From the NCBI GenBank assembly GCA_941918925.1, contig OW799237.1:12071201-12135200 (forward strand): a stretch of 64,000 nucleotides of DNA. Reading direction: 5' to 3'. Each line of letters opens with the position of its first letter. The stretch's first letter is position 1. Below are positions 35,708 to 46,166 of the stretch, piece after piece. The DNA comes from Phyto melanocephala (lineage: Eukaryota; Arthropoda; Insecta; Diptera; Rhinophoridae). The translations under genes and the position numbers were made by a program. The notes beneath the pieces are model-generated. The model was given only the letters and a program-made list of their open reading frames with translations, was not told where the DNA came from and did not search any database.

Positions 35708-36728
35708 AAGAGCATACATTCTCATGTTTCAATAAGTATGTATATAATATATAATATGCAATTCATCCTTGTCTATATGTTGACAGTTTGTTTTATGACT
35801 TAATACTGATGAGGTGTATTTATGTATTTGTATTATGGATATACGTTTATTTTTCACTGTTAATTTCCGCTCTTTTTTAATTTTATCTTCCTCTGCTGTT
35901 TACTCGATGATACATTCAAGCCAGAGGCAAATTAAATCAATTGTGAGTATTGAATTTGTAAGGAAAAAAAAGTACGAATGTATACGTAAACAAATGAATT
36001 ATATAAAAGAAGCGGATGGCATTAAGGCGAGCGGGAGATTTGAGTTATAAATAAATGGTGGAAAGATTTGATTAAGGTTGTGATATGATTAAAAAGATAA
36101 CAAGGATGAATTAAAAAAAAAAAAAACTCAGAAACAATTAAGACAGAGAACTAACTCAGCAATCGACAAACCTAACAGTGATAATATTTTTCATACATAT
36201 TTCACATCTTGATAGACGTTTCACTTGGGTTCACCACATCGCATATGAAATAATATTGAGATCCATTAGCTCAGTGGTTCACAAGCGGGCTTAGAATTCA
36301 AATTGCTTTCGTATAAGGCAATGGCAAAGCTCATATATGTATATGCTATCTAGCTATGGGAAACATCGTTAGCGTCAAATTTCGAAAAACTGCAAAGAAG
36401 ATTGTCAAAGTACTCGCTGGTAATATTAAGAATTGTAACATCCATAAGAACTTAAATATTCTCTCCAACCGAGAAGAGAATAAACAGTCGAGCACCAATT
36501 ACTTTAAGAAAATTCCTTTTCCTCCCAATCCACTTGGGAGAAATTTACTCTTATTTAAGGGACATCAGCGACTCAATAAGACACACACTTTTGATAGACA
36601 AACACTATTAGTTTATTATTGCAGTGGCAATATAAACAGATTAATTTTTAGTTTGATAGATTTGAATAGCAATTGTTTTAGTCCTCGATACAGATGAAAT
36701 TATTAGATTAAATTTATAAAAATATTTC

Positions 36729-36729
36729 T

Positions 36730-36757
<28 letters not shown>
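36729..36757. repeat. CT dinucleotide run beside an exon
   Basis: About 13-14 CT units, some 45 bases on the intron side of the donor at 36799. On the gene's own (minus) strand it reads as a GA run. Confidence 0.9.
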
Positions 36758-36760
<3 letters not shown>

Positions 36761-36799
36761 GATTTTCATCCTCTTATTGTATTTAAAAAATTTACTCAC

Positions 36800-36943
36800 C
36801 TGATCTGTAAAATTGTCTGTGTGAAACATCACCTTGACATAACTCGTCTCACTGATAAACGTTTGAGGTTGTTCGGCTTCACCACAAAACATGCCCGGCT
36901 CTCGACGATTGGAGACATCAGTTTTGGCATTACCATCCACAAT
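36800..36943 (-). CDS. CUB-domain gene, second visible exon (core of first CUB domain)
   Basis: On minus, acceptor ATGTTTTTTTTAG precedes ATTGTGGATGG and the exon ends GATCAG|GTGAGT; 144 bases, phase 0 at both ends. It encodes IVDGNAKTDVSNRREPGMFC, then GEAEQPQTFISETSYVKVMF and HTDNFTDQ. With the end of the previous exon it rebuilds the CUB signature C.GGYL.IVDG....CG: the third cysteine is in the previous exon and the fourth (MFCGE) here. S.TSYVKVMFHTDN is the usual strand before the domain end. NFT is a potential N-glycosylation site. Confidence 0.93.
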
Positions 36944-37444
36944 CTAAAAAAAACATTTTGTATTTTGCATTAAAAATTTATACAAAATTGAATCACATTC
37001 AACACTCAAAAGAAAACACACACAGCCAGATACACAAGTAACGTGTTTGAAAATTTTAAATTGAAAAAAAAGTGTATTAAATAAAGTCAATACCATACAA
37101 TTTAAAACACTAAATGGGGAAGGGGAAGTTAATATTTTAGGCATTTGAAATTTGATTTTTTTTTTCTTTTTGATTTGTTAAACTAAAATAAATATGTAGC
37201 TGTCATCTGGGGTATGCTATAATTCCCATATGTCATCATTTATGCTGCACTGGTAGTGGCCAAAAGTTGTTCACCAAAAGAAAAAAAAAATATGAAATAA
37301 AAAACAGAAAAAAATATATAAAAGCCTGTTGGTAGATTTTTGGCCAGTTCTCTATGCCTTAGGCAGAGTATTTGAAAATTAGTGTGTTAAAAGAAGTTAG
37401 AGCAGAGGTTACCAATATGTCTTATTTATTGTACATCTAGATTA

Positions 37445-37540
37445 GAATGAAACAGAGGGGCATTAAAAAGCTTAAACCCCTAACAGGTATGCACGTATGC
37501 CGAAAATGGCCTGTTGTGTGCTCTAAGATTTATCTGTCTA
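37445..37540 (-). mobile_element. RNase H-type LINE, 3'-end fragment
   Basis: Reverse complement AGAGCACACAACAGGCCATT, GCATACCTGTTAGGGGTTTA and TAATGCCCCTCT matches the last 95 bases of the LINE at 28906-29566 (GAGCGCACAACATGCCA, GTATACCTGTCATGGGTTTG, TAGTGCCCCTCC). Confidence 0.65.
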
Positions 37541-37975
37541 TATCGATACTTATAATAGGATTGTTAAAATGTTATTAAATAGTTTATTTAAATTTTATTG
37601 GCGGTGTATATAACAACGATCTAGAATACAAAATTACACTTTTTAGACTTATATTTTGTCTGTCAGTCTTTCTGTACTTCTTTCACAACTCAATTTGCTT
37701 AAAAAAATATTGCATGAGGGTTCATAAATGTTGCCATAAAAGTAGCTTTAAGTCTTTAATAACATTTAAAAATTTGTTTATTGCCAAATCATATATATAT
37801 TTAAAGTGTAACTATAAGGTGCGTAAGAAATAAATGCATACACGGGCACGACGGCAGGATTAATTAAAAAAAATAATAAACAATAAGAAGCTATTAAATT
37901 ACACTAACAACAATATCAGAATATACATACATATATTCAACTGAATACAATTCAAAAATATTGCTGGTTTCAACT

Positions 37976-38185
37976 AGGTAGAGGTTAGGTAGAACAGGCA
38001 GCTGTTGTGTAGCTCACTTGGGTCCATTATAATGATCCTATTGTGATACCTGAATATAAAAGTAAGAATGGAATAGAAAAGAGAAAAGAGAAGTAGACTA
38101 GTCCAGAGTCTCTGGCGGGAATCGAACCCGCAACCCCCAAACTAGCAGACCAGCACACTACTGACTAGTCCGTCGGGGCACCCTC
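37976..38185 (-). mobile_element. tRNA-headed SINE with 11-bp target duplication
   Basis: Reverse complement begins GTGCCCCGACGGACTAGTCA. It shows a box A-like GACTAGTCAGTAGTGTGCTGG and a clear box B GGGTTCGATTCCC, the internal RNA polymerase III promoter of tRNA-derived SINEs. There is no matching acceptor stem, so it is not a tRNA gene. The body contains GGACCCAAGTGAGCTA, and the 3' end is TACCTAACCTCTACCT. TGGTTTCAACT (37965-37975) and TGGGTTCAACT (38186-38196) flank it with one mismatch. A body fragment is found at 11210-11306. Confidence 0.8.
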
Positions 38186-38299
38186 TGGGTTCAACTTATA
38201 TTTATAAAACAAATTCTTTGAAAATTTTTGTTTTTAATAAATTTTCTAAGGGAATACAACACTTTTTGCATACATATACTTTAAGAAAAAATTGTTCGA

Positions 38300-38600
38300 T
38301 AATATGTAGGTAGGTAGGAAAGGGGGATGCAGAAAGCAGTATCTGCCTCCTACACCCACACTCGGAGACCAATAAGGTCCATTGCGTTCAATAATATTAC
38401 GTTCGATAATATGTTTCGTAATTATTTGGTGTGAAATTCTTTCTTTATAGTAAATTTTAACTCGCCAGTAATTTCAGAGTTACCAATTGGCAGGCCTTAC
38501 ACCACGGAGTTCCGCACTACTACAGGTATTTTCTCTAGACCAGAATATGATTTTACACTATTGACAATTCTCATCTCCAGGCACATTCTACATACATACA
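38300..38600. repeat. Unassigned dispersed-repeat fragments
   Basis: GGTAGGTAGG followed by CACTCGGAGACCAATAAGGT (38307-38375) looks like another short-element tail. TTTTCTCTAGACCAGAATAT (about 38529) recurs as TTTTCTCTGGACCAGAAAAC near 55235, so the two sites share a repeat of unknown family. Confidence 0.35.
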
Positions 38601-40681
38601 TCATCATCCTGTGTTTATATCGAAACTTTTCAATAATTTTTTTTTTTTTATTTTTTTCATAATTTTCTTTTACCAAAGTTTTTTAGAAACTATTTTTGTT
38701 AAAAAAATTAAAAACATAATAAAAATCTTCAATATTTAAAAAATTATAAAAAAAAGATTTTAAAATATATTCAAAAATTACTTAAAACTTACTTAAAAAA
38801 TAATTATAAAAAAAAATAATTATTTAGTTTATCACGTCCTCTACTGTGGTCCTATTGATTTTGAAGTCCAAAAACGTAAAGTGATATTGCAGCCAATTAC
38901 ACAAAAATTTCAGCCTATAATAATTATAGTTCTGGTAATAAGAAATTTTCTTTATTTGGGAGAAATCACGCCCTCTCATTTGATCCTATCTATATATATT
39001 ATTAAAAAAAAATAGGAAAATTGGTCCAGCCGTTTTCTGATTTTAGATAAATTAATAAAAGTAGGCGCAAAAGAAGGCGTGGTCAATTTTTTTTTCCATA
39101 AGAGTGTGTTATTGTTATTGAGAACATTTACTAGCGAAATCAGCATGGCGTACTTTTTAAGCGATTACCAACGAACGACATTTGATTTTTATTTATGTAG
39201 ATTATTTAAAATATTTTTCAATTTTAATTTTTTTTTTTATAAAAAGTTAAGTTTATGTTTTTTAGTAACAATTTTTAAATGAAGTTAAAATATTTTATTA
39301 TATTATTATTATTTTATTTTTAATTTTTAAAAAAAAATTTAGAGAATCTCTGTTCCATAGCTATTTTCTATTGCACAAGCAGTAATGGCAATCATCGACA
39401 AACCTTTACACAAACACGCTTTTATATCAGTATATGGGGTGAATTATTATGAGTTTTATTTTAATATTTTAACTGAGAAAACTTCTTCTTTTGTTTGGTG
39501 CGGTTTTTTATTACACGGAAAAGAATTAATGTTTTCTATTCAAAATATACAATTCCCATTAATGAGTTCAAGCTTTTCAAAAAATATTTGAGACATAACG
39601 TCGATAATGTTTCTCTTCCAAATTTCCATAGGCCAACTATGAAGCTAATTAAAACTTCAAATTTTCGGTGATGCGGTAAAGAATTTTAAATGGTATTTTG
39701 TGAATGAAGCCAATAATTTTTAGTTTCAATTATAAATTAGCCGTCTACAAAGCTTTGCTTTTTAAGATTTCAAATTTTCTAGAGCGTTTGAAGTAAAGAG
39801 TTAAAAGTGTTATATAATATGATATAAGCGGTCATAGCACAGATCTGTTAATCAAATAGAGAGATCATAATAAGGCTTGGATTTTAAGAGTGTGATAATA
39901 ATGCAGTAAAACAAATTTAATGACAAAAGTTTTCATCAATACGAGGGGCTTCAATTTCAGCAAATGCTTTGTTATTATGGTTGTTTGCTATATCTCTCTG
40001 ACCGGTGAATTTATATGACTATGAATGACATCGAATCATTCTTTTGCCGGACGTAATGTCAGCTTTAGAATCTCTTATTATCACATTTCTTTGTTTTTAG
40101 CTTTGGCAGAATTTAAAGCACACAAAATGCCAAGTTATACCAGCGTTGGTTCAGTTTACATAGGTCGAACACCTAAGCTTTCATATGAAAAGACGAAAGT
40201 AAACGGCAAATTTGACTTAATTTTTAATGGTTCTGCTCTAGTATTAAATTAAAAACAAATCGTTAATTAATCCAACCCTCTGGAAACTATATACACGCGA
40301 TGACACACATTTGACCGCATTAAAAAATGAGACTCAAATTTCTTGAAGTCGGATAAAAAAAAGACGACCTGAAAATGCAATGACTCGCAAGCTCTTGACC
40401 CGACTTGATTTACAACTGTGGGTTAATCTTCGGTTAAAATATAAAAATATTGCTCATAGTCAAACTCAAGGCAGTCTTGATTCGTCAGCTGGTTGTTTGT
40501 ACGCCCTTCACACGAGAGTGTCATTACTCTTTTATTTTCTACAAAATTTATTTGAGAACTTTAAAAGTATATATATATATTTAAAAACCTTATAGATAGA
40601 AGATTTAAATTAACTTAATGCGTTTGTCCGTCTGTCCGTCAGTATGTTAAAAACAACTTTTTGAAGCCCCCACATATAAAT

Positions 40682-41256
40682 GGTTTTCAAATAAGAGTGA
40701 TATGATTTCTTTCAAAAAAACCACACTTATTTTTAAAGAAATTCAAAAGTTTTTTATTTAATTTGAAGTACAGTCAATACAATTCTAAATAAAACGTTAT
40801 TCAAATGTCCTCCACGACTTCTTCTGCAGAAACGAATTTGATGAACCCAATTTTCGAGCACTTTTTCCACCTAATCAAGGCTCACTTTCATCTGAGTGGT
40901 GCAGTAAATAAACAAAACGAAAATCCACAAATTATTCATGAAAAACCATTACAGTCAACATTGCACTATTTATTGAGGGTATATTTGAAATCTGTGGTCT
41001 TTCGAAATACACCAGTCTCTCTTTTAGTTTAGCAAGTCAATATTGAAGTGCAATTCATGACATACGACTTGATTTAGTGGAAAAAGTGCTCAAAAATGGG
41101 TTCATCGAATTCATTCCTGCAGAAGAAGTCAAGGAGACCAATTGAATGACGTCTTATTTAGAACTTATTTGTATCGATTGTAATTCACAATAAATAAAAA
41201 AAACTTTTGAATGTGAAAGTGCGTTTTCTTTATCATATAACTCTTATTGAAAAACC
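40682..41256. mobile_element. Fold-back Tc1/mariner derivative with ~190-bp arms
   Basis: GGTTTTCAAATAAGAG (40682) is mirrored at 41256 (GGTTTTTCAATAAGAG when reverse-complemented). The arms (about 40682-40880 and 41068-41256) match over most of their length, including ACTTCTTCTGCAG, ATGAACCCA and GAGCACTTTTTCCAC. Between them, the plus strand reads AHFHLSGAVNKQN and ENPQIIHEKPL, the conserved region just after the first catalytic aspartate of mariner-type transposases (here the D position reads K). No full transposase remains. Confidence 0.75.
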
Positions 41257-42636
41257 TTTAACTTTAGTCTTGTATTGTATCAATTCATCACATACGCTAT
41301 CGGCAATTTTGCTATTGAAAATCAGTTATGTGGGTACATTATAAGGCGAGATATGAGCTAAGAACAAGGTTGCCACTGTTTTTTAGCCATGGTCAAAGGA
41401 TGCAGCTGCTCCTATGAAAATCTAAGTTTAATGGTTCAATTACCGACGATTATATCGGCTAAGAAAATTTTTGAAAAAAGACAATTAAATGTTTAAAGCT
41501 AAAAGCAACAACAAAAGCTGGTGGCAGGTAACACATACTTACATATGTATGCATATGCACACATGATGGTACAAGCTATGTGAAGGGTATATAAAATTCG
41601 GAATAACCGAATATAGCGGTCTGACTTGTGATCTACAGCTGTCAACCTCAATATTTAAAGAAAAGTTTTCTCGCTTCCCTCATTAATTGTATACGTCAAT
41701 CTTCATATTTAAATAAGAAATACCTTTTAAATTGCCTGAAGACAAACTATTAAATAAAGGTAAGGAGCTACATTATTATGCAAAGTTTTAGCTGTAAGCT
41801 AATAAAACACAATTTAACTAGAACGCTGATGACCGTTGCATAGATCAAAAATATGTAGATGCTATGCCATTCAAACACTTTTTATAAGAAAATGGCATTT
41901 GTACAAGCAATTGTTTAACACGACTAAAGAATCACTCCTAATAAATCACCCTTTTATAGAGAAATACTATTGGACACACCAAAGAGTCCTCCAAAAAAAA
42001 AAAAGCGAACACAAAATTTTGAAGAAAACATTATTTCAACTTTCAGTATTATTAGTATGACGTGTCCATATGTTCAGTTCATGTCATACATTTATCTTAA
42101 AGGAAGCTTCAAAGACCTCATGTACACACATTTGTACATGAACACAAAGAAAATATGATGTCAAATTACTTTAAGTAATATACACATATTAGTGTTAGTT
42201 AGCTTTTGTTTGTATGTATGCCTACATGCATATGTACATGCATGTAAGTATTTTGTCTGCCATCTGTATTTGTGTTTATATTCAGCAATAAATTTAATTT
42301 GATATCTTCTTCTTCTTCTTTGTTTCTTCTCTCACTATCTAAGCTAAGTTGATGTATTAGTGTTTATGTAAGTGTGTCTCCTTTGCCATAAATCACAATT
42401 CCCTAGAGCCTTAATTCATGGCAAACAATAAATGTTAACAAATTACACCAATCTTAATATAAATGTGTATGTGTGTATGTGTTTGACATTAAAAAGCTTT
42501 AAAGTTAATACTTAAAGTTTTGGTAAAAACAAAACAAAAACGGATAAATACAAAAAGTTTAAAGAAATATAAGAGCAATTGATAAGACTAGTGCTTAAGA
42601 TAACTGCTGAGAAACAAAATATGTCATCAATCTTAC

Positions 42637-42866
42637 CTGTAAATATCCACCCTCACAATGAGTGGCATTTAGTAATGTGCCAATTTTGAACTTTTTAAAT
42701 CTTAAACGCAGCACAAAATCTCTGGGAGCACCTTTCAGTGTACGAAAACGATACCAGCAGGTTAAGGGTCGGCCAACATTTTGATTCGTCACCTCCGGCG
42801 AACTGACATCTTCAAAAATATCCACTGTTTTATTGCACTGATCTTTCGAAATATCAGAGGAGCCGC
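42637..42866 (-). CDS. CUB-domain gene, first visible exon (start of first CUB domain)
   Basis: On minus, acceptor TTATTTCTCATTCCAG precedes GCGGCTCC and the exon ends TTACAG|GTAAGA; 230 bases, entering in phase 1 and leaving in phase 0. It encodes GSSDISKDQCNKTVDIFED, SSPEVTNQNVGRPLTCWYRF, RTLKGAPRDFVLRLRFKKFK and IGTLLNATHCEGGYLQ. The cysteines in DQC, LTCWYRF and THCEGGYL are the first three of a CUB domain; FVLRLRFKKF is the core strand. NKT and NAT are potential N-glycosylation sites, fitting an extracellular location. The gene continues upstream outside the recognised region, so signal peptide and start codon are not seen. Confidence 0.93.
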
Positions 42867-44865
42867 CTGGAATGAGAAATAAACAAAAGTAATATTGTTT
42901 TAAAATTTCTAAGAAAAATTGTATTTTATTTTTAATGAACAAGCAAACAACTGCCTTTTCCTAGTATTTCCTATTGTGTTCTTTAATTATGCTTAAAGTT
43001 TCTTAATTATCTTTGTTAAATTTAAACTCTGCTGCAAATTGCTTTGTTTCATTTAATTCTTTTGTACAATTAAAAACAAGCATTTTATGCAAACCTCAAA
43101 CCAAACAGCAACAAATCATGGCTATAGTATAGTTATACCAGAAACAAACAAAAATCAACCAAAAATATTAGATGGTTTTTGTTTGAAAGCGAATCAGTAA
43201 CACTAATAAAGTCCATTCGTAGCAGAGAACTAGAAACTCCAAAAAATCTTTACAAAATTAAGTTTATAAGCAGAAAAACAAAAATGTAGCCGGCAAACAA
43301 TAAAACATGACTGTCACGTTTCAGCCAGCCAAAAGTTTATGGCAAAAAAAAAAACACGTCCAAAAGGAAGCATTATTCCAGGGAAGGTTATTTTGTCTCT
43401 TAGTTTTAATGGCGGGCACACCAACATTTACATCTACAAATACCTTACATTTACTATTCCCTAAAAAAAACTGTTTAAATTATTGTCGTCCTGTCTTGAT
43501 TAAAACTTCTTCTAACTAACACAATGAAAAGCATCATCATGTTAAGCACAAAGAAAAGTAGCAAAAAAGTAGAAAATACATAGAAATAAGTGAAATAAGA
43601 AAAAATCTTACAGGAAACTTGAAAAGAAATTCAGTTACTGAAATAGTTATGAAAACGAGGCAAAAATGAAACTAAACTAAAGCTTCATATTGTCCAACAA
43701 TATCAATGGCCCTTTTCCAAAAAATAAAAAATTATGCTAAATTTATAAATTAAAGTGTGAATAAAAAAAACACGCGATGTCATATTATCTGCAGCTATTG
43801 TTCGAAGTTTTCAACATTACTTTTTATATTTCTATTATTTTGACAAACCAAAAAAAAAAAAAATTAAATTGCAAGATGAGCGTGCAAACAGCAGCAAGAG
43901 GAAAAAAAACTTCCTTTACAAGTTCTTTTTCAAGTTTAAATGTAATCAGGGGCGGTAACAGGAATTACAAATTCAGCACAATGTTTAGCAGCCCCATTGT
44001 GTTGTCTTATATTTAGATGAAAGACAATTTTTATTTTAAATGAAACACAAAAAAAAAAGTTCCGCAAAAATAAATTAAGCACAATGTAGTCCATCATGCT
44101 GTCTAAAAAAAAATAATCAAAAACACTAGTCAGTATTAGTGACAATAAAGGAGGACTATATATGTTTGGCTAAGATTTTTAAACAATACAAAATACACAC
44201 AGAACACACCTACAAATACACACACTTATACATACAAAAACAGGCTCTGTCAAAAGTCACCATAGGGTTTTTAAAATGTAATAACTTTACTGTTTATATA
44301 CTTTTTTATACATATATTTCTTTTATATTATAAAAGAAAAAACTTGGAGAATAAATAATAGAGAGATTTGACAATGAATCAAGAATCAGAATAAATGAAT
44401 TTATTTATTTAAGTTAGAGGTAAATTATTTTAACGGAAAAAATATATAGTTGATATTTTAACGTCAGAATTTCCATCTCTGAAGCCTATCGTTGCCTCCA
44501 ATATGGCAAGAGTTTTTCTGCGAACCACTAGACCACCTTAAATTGCTATTGCAGAAATATTGAACGAGTACATCAAAGTGTTCGAACGAAATACCGAGAA
44601 AATCCAACAGAAGGCATTTGGCTCAGCTAGAAATCACGTACGTCACTATGGCATATTTTAAAAAAGATAAAAGTATTTACTTCCTTATATGGAGCAAATA
44701 AAAATGGCCCGCAGATCATAGGTAACGTCAAAATTTTGCAGTTAAATTTCAACATTTGGCCAGAAATAAAATACAATTTTTTGAAAATGTGATTATGACC
44801 GTGAAACTAATTCGAAAAGCTTTATTAATAAGCAGAACTGTATATTCTAGCGTACTTTGCACCCT
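42867..44865 (-). other. Intron or upstream DNA of the CUB gene, nothing recognised
   Basis: Directly upstream of the phase-1 acceptor at 42866, hence intronic at least at its end. Many poly-A runs and short low-complexity frames; no further exon, RNA gene or transposon motif recognised. Confidence 0.5.
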
Positions 44866-44869
44866 TTGC

Positions 44870-45303
44870 ACCGCTGAACGAATATGGTTGTGTATACGGT
44901 TGAACAATGCTGGGAAATATTGGGACATTACTCTGGCCGATTTTGCCAGATGAAGCTCATTTTGATCTTGGCGAGTATGTAAACAAGCAAAATTGTCGCT
45001 TTTGGGGCACAGAAAACCCGCACGCATACATTGAAAAGCCGATACACCCAAAACGAGCCACTGTTTGGTACGGATTTTGGTCCAGAGGCATAATTGGGCC
45101 ATTTCTCTTCAAAAATGAGCAAGGAGTGGCCGTAGTCAATGGCGATCGTTATCGGACCATGCTGAACGAATTTTTGTTCACAAAAATTGAAGAGGAGGAT
45201 ATTGGCCACATTTGATTTCAACAGGACGGCGCTACGTGCCACACAGCCGAAGCTACACTTTTTTATAGCATTTTCAAAAAAAAAAGTTATTTGGCGGACC
45301 CTT
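44870..45303 (+). mobile_element. Mariner-like deletion derivative, copy 3
   Basis: From CCGCTGAACGAATATGG it reads MVVYTVEQCWEILG then jumps to the core: ADFARxxDEAHFD with GEYVNKQNCRFWGTENPH, YIEKPIHPKRATVWYGFWSR, GIIGPFLFKNEQGVAVVNGD and RYRTMLNEFLFTK, then QQDGATCHTAEAT. Both first and second catalytic aspartates are visible, but the N-terminal domain and the C-terminal third are deleted. The right end GGCGGACCCTTTA matches copy 2, with TA at 45304-45305; the left terminal repeat is missing or diverged. Open minus-strand frames over the same DNA are shadows. Confidence 0.85.
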
Positions 45304-45308
45304 TAGTA

Positions 45309-46164
45309 CAGGGTGTCCGCTGAGAAGAAGGAAGTTTGTTTATTATTTTTGTTTAAATCAGCTAAATGTCCGCCTCTGTTAGCCCCACAAATACGAGCTC
45401 TTTTGAGCACATTTTTCATTACATTCTTACAAATTTCACGCGGTATTTCATTAATTTCATCACGAATATTTTGTTTGAGTTGCACCAGCGTGGTTTCTTT
45501 GTTTGAATAAACCTTGCTTTTCAGATATCCCCAAAAATAGAAGTCCGAGCAGTCAAATCAGGCAACCGTGGAGGCTAATCAACATCACCATTCCTTGAAA
45601 TAACTTGTTGTGAAAAGAGGTCTCGCAATAATTTCATTGTTATCTGGCTGTATGCGATGTGACACCGTCTTGTTGGAACCACATGCTAGTCAAGCCTAAA
45701 GCATGCAGTTGTGACATTTAAAAGGTTTCAATCATATCACGATAACGCTCCCTTTTGACAGTTATCGTTACCGCGCTTTCAGTTTCAAAGAAGTAAAGTC
45801 CAATGAATCCTCCTAACCAAATTGCACACCAGTCTGTCACTTTTAATGGATGCAAAGGTGACTGATGAATAATTTCAATTGCCCAGAACCGACTATTCGG
45901 TTTATTAATATATCCATTCAAATGACAATGTGGCTATTCCAAAAATTTCACGTAACTTTCTCATCGTCACAGTAATCGATGATTGCTTTTCATAAAATGT
46001 TTTAACGATTAACGATTAAAACAAGTTCGTTTACCGTATATTTTTCTATAATAAATTTGCCACGTCTCTACTTCACGACTGCCATATAAGTATGAACTGT
46101 CAAGACTAATGTTTACCAAAATAGCGGCAAAACAATGAAGTATACCTTCCCGGTGGACACCCTG
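45309..46164 (-). mobile_element. Third Tc1/mariner-type element, internally deleted
   Basis: CAGGGTGTCC at both ends (inverted, 45309 and 46164) with TA on each side (45307-45308, 46165-46166). Minus-strand coding reads YTVNELVLIVNR near the start and TMRKLREIFGI, then jumps to HLNGYINKPNSRFW, PLHPLKVTDWCAIW and ERYRDMIETF. MWFQQDGVTSHTA follows in another frame, then FWGYLKSKVYSNK, QLKQNIRDEINEIPREICKN and KRARICGANRGGHLADL. The region holding most of the DNA-binding domain and the first catalytic aspartate is deleted. It starts four bases after copy 3 ends. Confidence 0.88.
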
Positions 46165-46166
46165 TA

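Larger units (their letters stand above)
22354..36799 (-). other. Intron of the CUB gene, 14.4 kb
   Basis: Bounded by donor GTGAGT (36799-36794) and acceptor AG (22355-22354), both in phase 0. It holds LINE and Tc1/mariner remnants, several TIR elements and microsatellites. Sub-stretches with nothing recognised are 22510-23130, 23660-24630, 24845-26280, 26545-27160, 30290-31390, 32240-32580, 33470-34105 and 35180-36720. Open frames there are short and low in complexity. Confidence 0.85.
36944..42636 (-). other. Intron of the CUB gene, 5.7 kb
   Basis: Bounded by donor GTAAGA (42636-42631) and acceptor AG (36945-36944), phase 0. It contains a LINE tail, a SINE, a fold-back element and AT-rich filler; 38600-40680 and 41257-42636 hold nothing I recognise apart from simple repeats such as CTT at 42307-42320. 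Confidence 0.85.

Noticed and set aside
36248..36300. TTAGCTCAGTGGTT, resembling a tRNA D-arm/box A
   Set aside because: No box B, no acceptor pairing and no anticodon arm follow; likely chance or a short SINE scrap.
38110..38182. tRNA-like sequence with a good box B (GGGTTCGATTCCC)
   Set aside because: The 3' acceptor side does not pair with the 5' GCCCCGA, the anticodon arm is not formed, and it continues into a SINE body with target duplications. It is the SINE head, not a tRNA gene.
40025..40600. Open frames with VYIGRTPKL and LWVNLRLKYKN, faintly like a MADF/Myb-SANT protein
   Set aside because: Similarity is too weak, with stops and no supporting structure.
44749..45242. Minus-strand frames over the mariner copy
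   Set aside because: Shadows of the plus-strand transposase remnant.
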